Shown here: piece after piece, positions 1-5,622 of the stretch
Numbering within the stretch: position 1 is the stretch's first letter
How the letters are laid out: each line of letters opens with the position of its first letter
Assembly (NCBI GenBank): GCA_002428895.1
Contig: DIYC01000013.1
Span: 1 to 9,091, forward strand
Direction of reading: 5' to 3'
DNA length: 9,091 bases
Origin: Burkholderiales bacterium UBA6064
Lineage (GTDB): Bacteria > Pseudomonadota > Gammaproteobacteria > Burkholderiales > Burkholderiaceae_B
Made by a program: the position numbers and the translations under genes
The notes under the pieces: model-generated
Database searches by the model: none
What the model was told of the DNA's origin: nothing
Seen by the model: the letters and a program-made list of their open reading frames with translations, nothing else

Positions 1-71
1 AAGTGATTGTTGAACAAGTGTGTCGTGCTTTAGGTATTCAATTTTTAGGTAATTTGCCGCATGAAAAGTAA
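1..71 (+). CDS. aroK: C-terminal end of upstream gene, probably shikimate kinase (partial)
   Basis: An open frame enters from the left edge (first full codon at 3) and ends at TAA 69-71, giving a 22-residue tail beginning VIVEQVCRALGI. The fragment has no diagnostic motif. The identity is inferred from position: aroK directly precedes aroB in most proteobacteria and often overlaps or abuts it, and a helical tail like this would suit the end of a shikimate kinase (ATP-dependent phosphorylation of shikimate, chorismate pathway, cytoplasm). The stop lies 8 bases inside the longest possible aroB frame, which fits translational coupling. The assignment would fall if the upstream sequence encoded something else. 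Confidence 0.5.
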   Translation, partial: VIVEQVCRALGIQFLGNLPHEK

Positions 72-1176
72 GTCGATTTTGGAAATGCTTCAGGTTCAGT
101 TGGGTGAGCGCTCTTATCCCATCTATATTGGTGAAAAATTATTGCAGCGTAGCGATCTTTGGTGCAATTGGGTCGAAAAAAAACAGGTGCTGATTTGTAC
201 CAACACGACAGTTGCTCCGTTGTATGCGAGTGCCTTGACTCAAACCTTAAAAGACGCAGGTGCACAGCAAGTGAATCAGGTTGATTTACCCGATGGCGAG
301 TCCTTTAAAGATTGGCCTACTTTACAGCGAATTTTGGATGCGTTGTTACAGACTCAATGTGACAGAAGAACCATTGTAGTGGCCTTGGGTGGTGGTGTGA
401 TTGGGGACATGGCGGGCTTTGCCGCTTCTGCCTTTATGCGGGGTATCGATTTTATTCAAGTTCCAACCACGTTGTTGTCGCAGGTTGATAGTTCTGTGGG
501 TGGTAAAACAGGAATTAATCACCCACTTGGAAAAAACATGATTGGTGCTTTTTATCAACCCAAAGCGGTGTTTGCCGACATCTCGACATTGAATACTTTG
601 CCCGATCGTGAGCTTTCTTGTGGCTTGGCTGAAATTATTAAGCACGGTGCGATTGCAGATCGCGATTACCTTGAGTGGGTTGAGCAAAATATGGCTTTAT
701 TTTTTCAGCGTGATCAGGCTGCTTTAACTCAAGTGGTTCGGCGTAGCTGCGAAATTAAAGCCAAGGTGGTTTCGTTGGATGAAAAAGAATCGAACATTCG
801 AGCCATTTTAAATTTTGGTCATACCTTTGGTCATGCTATTGAGGCAGCAATGGGTTACGGTGAGTGGTTGCATGGTGAAGCAGTGGGGTGCGGTATGGTG
901 ATTGCCACTCGGTTGTGCCAGAAAATTGGGCGCTTGTCCGATGCTGATTGCGCACTGATTCATAAAATCATTGTCGATGCCAAGTTGCCCGTGTTGCCAC
1001 CCCCGATAGGTCTTAACCGTTTCATGAACTTAATGCGGGTTGATAAAAAAAATCAGGAAGGTGTGATTCGCTATGTGTTGTTAAATGGAATTGGTCAGGC
1101 GTCGACAAGCCCGGTTGATGAGGATTTGGTGCGTCAAGTCTTGATTGAAAGTGGTGTGCCTAGCCATTTGGAGTGA
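61..1176 (+). CDS. aroB: 3-dehydroquinate synthase
   Basis: AroB converts DAHP to 3-dehydroquinate, the second step of the shikimate pathway, using NAD+ and a divalent metal in the cytoplasm. Counting from the start at 61, visible motifs are LGERSYPI (14-21), PDGE (77-80), the NAD-binding glycine run GGGVIGDMAGF (110-120), PTTLLSQVDSSVGGKTG (135-151), PLGKNMIGAFYQP (155-167), and metal ligands E191 (GLAEIIKHG), H254 (NFGHTFGHA) and H271 (LHGEAVG). At 371 residues it is full length. An ATG at 85 would give 363 residues, aligns better with the usual short N-terminus before LGERSYPI, and leaves a 13-base gap after aroK. The ATG at 61 has a weak AGG 11 bases upstream and overlaps the aroK end. 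The true start is therefore open, the function is not. The gene is followed after 6 bases by dgt, implying one operon. Confidence 0.96.
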   Translation: MKSKSILEMLQVQLGERSYPIYIGEKLLQRSDLWCNWVEKKQVLICTNTTVAPLYASALTQTLKDAGAQQVNQVDLPDGESFKDWPTLQRILDALLQTQCDRRTIVVALGGGVIGDMAGFAASAFMRGIDFIQVPTTLLSQVDSSVGGKTGINHPLGKNMIGAFYQPKAVFADISTLNTLPDRELSCGLAEIIKHGAIADRDYLEWVEQNMALFFQRDQAALTQVVRRSCEIKAKVVSLDEKESNIRAILNFGHTFGHAIEAAMGYGEWLHGEAVGCGMVIATRLCQKIGRLSDADCALIHKIIVDAKLPVLPPPIGLNRFMNLMRVDKKNQEGVIRYVLLNGIGQASTSPVDEDLVRQVLIESGVPSHLE

Positions 1177-1182
1177 TGAGTG

Positions 1183-2328
1183 ATGGAAGATCAATTGGCG
1201 GACTATGCAGTTAAATCAGCCTTAACTCGGGGGCGCGTACATTCAGAGGCATCGCCTTCTGGGCGTACCGAGTTTCAGCGTGATCGGGATCGAATTATTC
1301 ACAGCAGTGCATTTCGTCGGCTTGAGTATAAAACTCAAGTGTTTGTGAACACAGAAGGCGATTTGTACCGTACTCGGTTAACCCATAGTTTAGAGGTTGC
1401 GCAAATTGCACGCACCCTTGCACGAAATTTAAATTTAAATGAAGCCTTGACTGAAGCGGTGGCCTTGGCACATGATTTAGGCCACACTCCGTTTGGGCAT
1501 GCTGGCCAAGATGCCTTAAATCAGTGTATGAAACAGTTTGGCGGGTTTGAGCATAACCTTCAGAGTCTTCGGGTGGTTGATTATTTAGAAGAAAAGTATG
1601 CCGCTTTTGACGGGTTAAATTTATGTTTTGAAACTCGAGAAAGCATTTTGAAGCATTGTAGCCGTCGCGATGCGAAATTACTCGGGCCGGTGGCTGAGCG
1701 CTTTTTGTTGAATCAGCAGCCTGTTTTAGAGGCTCAAATTACCAATCTTGCGGATGAAATTGCGTACAACAATCACGATTTGGATGATGGGTTGCGCTCT
1801 GGTTTATTAACGATTGATCAAGTTGCTGAGATTGAATTGTTTCGTTTGTATTTAAATGAGGTGCTTAAATTGTATCCTCAATTAAAAGGTAGGCGCTTGG
1901 TGCATGAAACCGTACGACGAATGATTAATGCGTTAATTCAAGACCTGTTGAGGCAAACTTTTGCTCAGTTGAATCAAATTAAACCGACTTGCGTGCAGGA
2001 TGTTCAACAAGCCCCAGTCATTGCGATGTTTGGCTCGGAAATGGCTGAGTTGAATTTGCAGCTTAAACAGTTTTTGAGAAAAAACTTATACGCGCACTAC
2101 AAAGTTGCCCGAGCAACGCGTAAAGCAACTCAAATTGTTGTAGGTTTATTTGAGTCTTATTTGGACAACCCGAATTTGCTACCAAGCACGGTGCGCGATA
2201 GGCCCAGTGATGAATTACCAAGGGCAATTGCAGATTATATTGCCGGAATGACAGATCGGTATGCGATTAGTCAGTATGGTCAACTCTTTGTTGCAGGGGG
2301 AGAGTTTAAGGGTTTGCATAACGAGTGA
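1183..2328 (+). CDS. dgt: dGTP triphosphohydrolase-like HD-domain protein
   Basis: Dgt-type enzymes hydrolyse dNTPs to the deoxynucleoside and triphosphate, helping to control dNTP pools; many bacterial members of this shorter class have broader substrate range than E. coli Dgt. From M at 1183 the protein is 381 residues. It shows FRRLEYKTQVF (44-54), and the HD metal site as H68 (RLTHSLEVAQIA), H97-D98 (AHDLGHTPFGHAG) and D191 (NLADEIAYNNHDLDDG). The ATG at 1183 is preferred over the GTG at 1180 because GGAG at 1170-1173 sits 9 bases upstream of it. The gene follows aroB with a 6-base gap, so co-transcription and translational coupling are likely. The aroK-aroB-dgt order is typical of betaproteobacteria, where gltB often comes next; that gene is absent here. 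Confidence 0.93.
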   Translation: MEDQLADYAVKSALTRGRVHSEASPSGRTEFQRDRDRIIHSSAFRRLEYKTQVFVNTEGDLYRTRLTHSLEVAQIARTLARNLNLNEALTEAVALAHDLGHTPFGHAGQDALNQCMKQFGGFEHNLQSLRVVDYLEEKYAAFDGLNLCFETRESILKHCSRRDAKLLGPVAERFLLNQQPVLEAQITNLADEIAYNNHDLDDGLRSGLLTIDQVAEIELFRLYLNEVLKLYPQLKGRRLVHETVRRMINALIQDLLRQTFAQLNQIKPTCVQDVQQAPVIAMFGSEMAELNLQLKQFLRKNLYAHYKVARATRKATQIVVGLFESYLDNPNLLPSTVRDRPSDELPRAIADYIAGMTDRYAISQYGQLFVAGGEFKGLHNE

Positions 2329-2482
2329 TACCTAAATGTGTAGTAATGTATTAAATTTTTATTAGACTCTGATTTTTTTCATAAGCCCATGAATCGTAGG
2401 ATTTTTATGGATTTTCTCATTGTCGCTTTAAATTTTTTCATATGAATTTGAAATGGATGTGCAAAAATTGCTTTCTTTACGA

Positions 2483-2539
2483 AAATTTTCAAACAACGCA
2501 AGTAACCTTATCTTTTGAAAATTTACCCAAGTTTTGGGT
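2483..2539. repeat. Two inverted repeats upstream of the transglycosylase gene
   Basis: AAATTTTCAAA (2483-2493) is perfectly complementary to TTTGAAAATTT (2514-2524), an 11-bp arm pair with a 20-base loop. It is followed at once by ACCCAA (2525-2530) and TTGGGT (2534-2539), a 6-bp stem with a 3-base loop. Both lie in the spacer between dgt and the next gene, ending 17 bases before its Shine-Dalgarno sequence. They could be operator or leader structures for that gene, or could end transcription from dgt. No U-tract follows, so I do not call a terminator. Confidence 0.5.
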
Positions 2540-2566
2540 GTAACTTTTAAATGTCAGGAGCGTCAT

Positions 2567-3106
2567 ATGTTGCCTTTTATTGCAGACATGCCTCCCCTTG
2601 AACAAGAGCGTGTTGTTTGCTCAATTGCTGCATCGGTTAAGTACCAAGTACCAAGTAATGTAATTCTTGCCGTTGCACAAAAAGAAGGGGGTAAACCGGG
2701 TCAGTGGGTTAAAAATACAAATGGTACTTACGATGTAGGCCCTATGCAATTTAATACAGCGTACCTTAAAGACTTGGCTAGGTATGGTATTAAAGCAAAG
2801 CACGTTGCAGCGAGTGGTTGTTACCCTTATGAATTGGCTGCCTGGCGAATTGGTATGCATATTCGGCGTGATGAAGGGGAGTTTTGGCAAAGAGCGGCCA
2901 ATTACCATTCTAAAACCTATGAGCACAATAAAATTTATCGCACCGACTTAAAGCAAAAAGCATTTAAGTGGGGTGAATGGTTGATTGATCATTTTGGACA
3001 GGTTGACTTTACCGAACATGGTGGCATCACCCCCTCTAATGAGGTTTTGTTGGCAAGAATCATGCAAAAAGCGGATGAAATTAACAATCGTCATAAAATT
3101 CGCTAA
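2567..3106 (+). CDS. SLT/VirB1-like lytic transglycosylase, no signal peptide
   Basis: This 179-residue protein matches the lytic transglycosylase (SLT, goose-lysozyme-like) fold, which cleaves the MurNAc-GlcNAc bond of peptidoglycan. The family order is visible: a helix leading to the catalytic glutamate E40 in AVAQKEGG, then YDVGPMQFN (55-63, the GxMQ motif), then ANYHSKTYEHNKIYRTDL (111-128), the equivalent of the YN-G region and close in style to VirB1/TrbN-type conjugation enzymes. The start at ATG 2567 is supported by AGGAG at 2556-2560, 6 bases upstream; a longer TTG start at 2534 lacks this support. No signal peptide or membrane segment is seen, so how it would reach the periplasm is unclear. 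No conjugation or secretion genes lie nearby, leaving it an orphan enzyme. It is bounded by inverted repeats on both sides. Class confidence is high, role is unknown. Confidence 0.82.
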   Translation: MLPFIADMPPLEQERVVCSIAASVKYQVPSNVILAVAQKEGGKPGQWVKNTNGTYDVGPMQFNTAYLKDLARYGIKAKHVAASGCYPYELAAWRIGMHIRRDEGEFWQRAANYHSKTYEHNKIYRTDLKQKAFKWGEWLIDHFGQVDFTEHGGITPSNEVLLARIMQKADEINNRHKIR

Positions 3107-3127
3107 TTGCGTTATGACGATTGTTAA
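3081..3127. repeat. Perfect 16-bp inverted repeat at the 3' end of the transglycosylase gene
   Basis: TTAACAATCGTCATAA (3081-3096) is an exact reverse complement of TTATGACGATTGTTAA (3112-3127), with a 15-base loop that contains the TAA stop (3104-3106). The left arm is inside the coding sequence. In RNA this forms a long stem that could stabilise the 3' end or contribute to termination, but no U-run follows. The function is not established. Confidence 0.7.
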
Positions 3128-3129
3128 GA

Positions 3130-3165
3130 TGAAATGGGCACGAAAAGGTTTCGTGCCTAATTTCA
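3130..3165. terminator. Strong stem-loop in the convergent gap, probable bidirectional terminator
   Basis: GGCACGAAA (3137-3145) pairs with TTTCGTGCC (3149-3157) over a 3-base loop, and TGAAAT (3130-3135) pairs with ATTTCA (3160-3165) outside a small internal bulge, giving about 15 base pairs in total. It starts 2 bases after the previous inverted repeat and lies between the converging ends of the transglycosylase gene and the minus-strand pRiA4b ORF-3 gene, the usual place for a shared terminator. The lack of a clean U-tract on either strand lowers confidence. Confidence 0.5.
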
Positions 3166-3762
3166 CAACTTCACCTCACTCCCTTCCCAAGTTTGATGTC
3201 TATCTCTTGACCAGCGAAAATATCTCATTAATTCCCAACTCACCAGTTCAGCGTCAAATTCTTCAGTGTTGTAATCGGCGCCAGCCCATTCCAGGTAGTT
3301 TTGGTGTTCTTTGTGTTTTGGGTCTTTGAGTGCGTTGCACAATTCTTCGTAACCAGGTAGGCCGCCTACATCTTCAGGTGGGCAAGCGCGTTCGCCTTCA
3401 AGGCAAGTTAGCCCTAGACTGAGATCGGGGTTGGAATAATTGTTGTCTTCAAGAACAATTTCGTGTTCCCAGTTGTCACCAAAATCATAACAATAATGAA
3501 AGCTATGGCCTTTTTGCTTAATGAGATTGCCAAGTCGGTATTTGCCACAGATGAGCCCATCTTGTTTTGATTCGGGCGCTTCAGTGTAACGCTTGTTGTT
3601 GATTGTGAATTCGAACAGGTGACTGTCTGTCCAGCCCATTACGAGTTGAATGACATCGTGCAGGCGGTCTAAGGTAATGCCAGCGGGTACAACAAAACGT
3701 CGCCAAATGGCCGGTTCAATATCAAGTAGTTGTATTTTTAGAAGATACAGTTTTTCGTTCAT
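3163..3762 (-). CDS. Plasmid pRiA4b ORF-3 family protein
   Basis: The 199-residue product matches the pRiA4b ORF-3 family (Pfam PRiA4_ORF3), a widespread but functionally uncharacterised family common on plasmids and in accessory regions. Visible marks are LLKIQLLDIEPAIWRRFVVP (7-26), LDRLHDVIQLVMGW (31-44), SHLFEF (47-52), HYCYDFGDNWEHEIVLE (89-105) and ACPPEDVGGLPGYEEL (126-141), in the usual order. ATG at 3762 is chosen because the family begins a few residues before the (L)K(I)xLxxxxPxIWRR segment; an upstream TTG (3846) would add 28 untypical residues. No good Shine-Dalgarno sequence precedes 3762, so expression may be weak or leaderless. It converges on the transglycosylase gene and shares the stem-loop region with it. 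The family call is firm; no function is claimed. Confidence 0.88.
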   Translation of the reverse strand: MNEKLYLLKIQLLDIEPAIWRRFVVPAGITLDRLHDVIQLVMGWTDSHLFEFTINNKRYTEAPESKQDGLICGKYRLGNLIKQKGHSFHYCYDFGDNWEHEIVLEDNNYSNPDLSLGLTCLEGERACPPEDVGGLPGYEELCNALKDPKHKEHQNYLEWAGADYNTEEFDAELVSWELMRYFRWSRDRHQTWEGSEVKL

Positions 3763-4006
3763 GGGTGATTCTAGGTTGTTAAAAAAAGCCGGTTGTGAGT
3801 ATGCCCCTTTTACTCTGCGTTTAAATGCGAGGCGTAGGGGGGGCAATAAATTATTATTTTAAGTTATTTGAGTTTTTAAGTGTGCTATGGGGATTAGTTT
3901 TAGTGTAATGGTCTAATAATCCTGTAGATGACAGGTCCTTCTAAAAAACTTCCTTAACTATTAATGTGGTGCTGTGGTTGGCTTATTTGGGGTAGATTTC
4001 GCTGAT

Positions 4007-4481
4007 TTAATAGATTTTGACATTGTAACCCAATGCCCGAAGCGCTTTACTTGTTCTTCCATTTCGCGGTGGTGCAATTTCGGGTCGTGCCCAGCCTACG
4101 ACTTCTGTAATTGAGTTCAGGCCGTAATGTGGTATGCGATATTCATCAGTTTTTGCGGCCTTATATAAACGTTCCCAGAGTAAGTCATCGGCACCTTCGT
4201 ACAAAACGAAGTGAAGAAGCTTCCTTACATCCCAACCCCTTTTATTTTGTTTAGAAAGAAGCCAATTTGCAAAAATCGGCAGCCTTTTTTCTGTAGGCAT
4301 TGAGGTGGCATTTTCATAGCCTAAGGTGGTTAAGCTTACTTTAATGACGTGGTCTTTTGTTGCATGGGTAAAGTGGCAAACTTTTGTAAATTCTTCTGAG
4401 CTTAGGTTAAGAACATGCTCTTTGTGTAGTTTTTCCCTGATGTATGGTGCGGTTTCATCAAGGGTGTCGTTCTCGTTGGAT
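4007..4481 (-). pseudogene. Unrecognised protein gene, 5' end removed by the IS66 fragment
   Basis: Reading the minus strand, an open frame runs from the IS66 boundary at 4481 to TAA at 4009-4007, 157 codons with no ATG, GTG or TTG until ATG 4300 (codon 61). The stretch before that ATG is coding-like (for example ETAPYIREKLHKEHVLNLSS) and the ATG has no Shine-Dalgarno sequence, so the 97-residue version starting there is probably only the tail of a longer protein. The C-terminal part contains TEVVGWARPEIAPPRNGRTS followed by KALRALGYNVKIY, which weakly resembles helix-hairpin-helix-like segments seen in some restriction-related proteins; this is a tentative impression and I do not recognise the family. 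It is co-directional with the HEPN-like fragment and the CHAT gene upstream, and may have belonged to the same transcription unit, or even the same gene as the HEPN-like fragment. Confidence 0.62.
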
Positions 4482-4560
4482 GTAAGCGTCTAAACTGGCG
4501 CGTCTTCCAATCTGCTTTAAAACTGCGCAAACTGTTTAATTTTTTCAGGACAACAGTACA

Positions 4561-4875
4561 ATGCGCACTCAATTTAAAGCTGAAACCATTCAGCACCATG
4601 TTAAACAACAAGAAAGCAGTGGCTTATCAATTGCACAGTATTGCCAAGACAACAATTTAAACTTAAAAAATTTTTATAACTGGCGCAGCAACCTCAATAA
4701 ACAAGCTACAACAGCACCAAAGAAACAACCTTCAAAATCATCAGCGAATTTACCTCACTTGCCTTGGGTGCAAATTAAACAACCCCAATCAAGCACACCC
4801 GAACTTAGAAAAACCAGCACAAAAATCACCCTAAATTTGCCTGGCAATTTGTTATTAACTATCGAAACACACTGA
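4561..4875 (+). CDS. tnpA: IS66-family TnpA (Orf1) protein
   Basis: This 104-residue protein is the small helix-turn-helix first ORF of IS66 elements, thought to act with TnpB and the DDE transposase TnpC. The N-terminal half has the usual layout: FKAETIQHHVKQQESSGLSI (5-24), AQYCQDNNLNLKNFYNWRSNL (25-45), a helix-turn-helix followed by the NFYNWR recognition helix. The second half is low-complexity, proline- and lysine-rich, ending in a short conserved-looking ITLNLPGNLLLTIE. AGGA at 4547-4550 lies 10 bases before the ATG. The frame itself is intact. The stop overlaps the tnpB start (TGATG), which is standard IS66 coupling. Without tnpC it cannot support transposition on its own. Confidence 0.82.
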   Translation: MRTQFKAETIQHHVKQQESSGLSIAQYCQDNNLNLKNFYNWRSNLNKQATTAPKKQPSKSSANLPHLPWVQIKQPQSSTPELRKTSTKITLNLPGNLLLTIETH

Positions 4876-5092
4876 TGCTATTGCAAAACCCCAACTTAAC
4901 AATTTGGCTTTATACCCAGCCCACCGACATGCACAAACAATTCGATGGGCTGGCCGCCTTAGCCAAAAACAAAATGGCTGGCCAATTAAACTCATAACAC
5001 CTGTTTGTCTTCATCAATCGCAAACGCACCCAAATCAAAGTGCTGTATTACAGCACAGGCGGCTTGTGTTTGTGGTCAAAACGGCTGGAACA
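4875..5092 (+). pseudogene. tnpB: IS66-family TnpB (Orf2) remnant with internal stop and missing 3' end
   Basis: Translation from ATG 4875 gives the IS66 Orf2 hallmarks: LTIWLYTQPTDMHKQFDGLA (8-27), then an in-frame TAA at 4995-4997 (codon 41), then in the same frame HLFVFINRKRTQIKVLYY and STGGLCLWSKRLEQ, the conserved HLFVF...KxLxxx..GxCLxxKRLE block. Family members usually have Gly at the stop position (xxSGHLFVF). The frame then loses family resemblance near 5092 where host sequence begins. Functional members of this family are around 110-120 residues, so both the nonsense codon and the 3' loss inactivate it. TnpB is needed for IS66 transposition in studied elements, so the copy is dead. 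The start codon overlaps the tnpA stop. Confidence 0.85.
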
Positions 5093-5476
5093 GTGGAAAG
5101 AGAAGCCATTTCGTATATCTGCGATAAGGTTCTTAGGTCCAAAGTATTTTTTAAGTTGTTTTAGTGCATCCACTACTGTTGTCTCGAGTTGAGCGTCGTA
5201 TTTTTCTGATAATTTAGTTTGGAAATATCCTTTTTTTAAAAGTTGCCAAGCTTCGTATAATTTTCCTATGAGTGTGCGTGCATAGACTAAGTTTTGGCTT
5301 ACATGAATTTGCACGACCCATTCTGATTCGTTCTCGAACATTGTTGAAAGGTAGAAGGTTTTATTTAGTATGTTGATCTCATTTACAGCATGACCGAGGA
5401 GTATGAATAAGGCGCGTTCATCTTTCGGCGTGGTTTGTAGTTTTTTTTTGTTCAATTGCCAGCGATTGATTTTCAT
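5093..5476 (-). pseudogene. HEPN-like protein gene, 3' end removed by the IS66 fragment
   Basis: The frame starts at ATG 5476 with a good AAGGAA Shine-Dalgarno sequence (complement of 5481-5486). It encodes a mostly helical protein: GHAVNEINILNKTF (28-41), HVSQNLVYARTLIGKLYEAW (58-77), TTVVDALKQLKKYFGPKN (99-116), then IRNGFSFH (121-128). R122-N123-x4-H128 matches the HEPN RNase motif R(N/D/H)x4-6H, and placement after three helical blocks suits that fold. Codons beyond H128 (5093-5095) run into IS66 tnpB DNA and add 14 unrelated residues to a chance stop at 5048, so the real C-terminus is lost. It lies 146 bases downstream of the CHAT gene on the same strand. HEPN proteins are frequent RNA-targeting effectors in defence and toxin systems. 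The HEPN call is based on the motif and helical pattern only; the truncation call is stronger. Confidence 0.6.
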
Positions 5477-5570
5477 TGCTTTCCTTGCACTTACGAAGTT
5501 TTTTTACATCAAACAACAAGAACTAAACATTTTGCATAATTTCAAAAACGTATGTGTTTCAATTTGAACT

Positions 5571-5591
5571 TTATCATTTATCATTTATCAT
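5571..5591. repeat. Three tandem copies of TTATCAT
   Basis: TTATCAT is repeated exactly three times at 5571-5577, 5578-5584 and 5585-5591, in the gap between the CHAT stop codon and the HEPN-like start. It could be a slippage-prone microsatellite or a repeated binding site; nothing in the sequence decides between these. Confidence 0.6.
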
Positions 5592-5622
5592 TTGCCTTTT
5601 GTCTTGGCTAATTCGAAACTGG

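Larger units (their letters stand above)
4482..5092 (+). mobile_element. 5' fragment of an IS66-family insertion sequence
   Basis: The left end begins GTAAGCGTC at 4482, the characteristic start of IS66-family terminal repeats, exactly where the flanking minus-strand reading frame ceases to be host-like. Inside are tnpA (4561-4875) and the first ~73 codons of tnpB (from 4875). The long transposase gene tnpC and the right terminal repeat are missing. The right boundary is placed at about 5092 because TnpB homology stops after SKRLEQ and the minus-strand HEPN-like frame begins to look host-like there. An intact IS66 element is usually about 2.5 kb, so roughly three quarters is gone. The remnant separates two broken minus-strand genes. 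The left boundary is precise; the right is good to within a few bases. Confidence 0.85.

Noticed and set aside
346..687. Minus-strand open frame inside aroB
   Set aside because: Antisense shadow of a strongly conserved enzyme gene; peptide shows no domain.
2329..2482. Rho-independent terminator after dgt
   Set aside because: T-runs are present but no convincing stem precedes them.
2534..2566. Longer TTG start for the transglycosylase gene
   Set aside because: ATG 2567 has AGGAG at 6 bases, while the TTG lies inside a small inverted repeat with no Shine-Dalgarno sequence, and the added residues are not a signal peptide.
3763..3846. Longer TTG start for the pRiA4b ORF-3 gene
   Set aside because: It adds 28 residues outside the family's usual N-terminus; ATG 3762 places the conserved segment correctly.
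4904..5164. Open frame on the plus strand across the tnpB fragment
   Set aside because: It is out of frame with the TnpB homology and crosses the IS66-host junction; its peptide has no family resemblance.
5477..5622. CRISPR array or phage attachment site suggested by the repeated TTATCAT units
   Set aside because: The repeats are only 7 bases, tandem and without spacers, and no tRNA or integrase is present.
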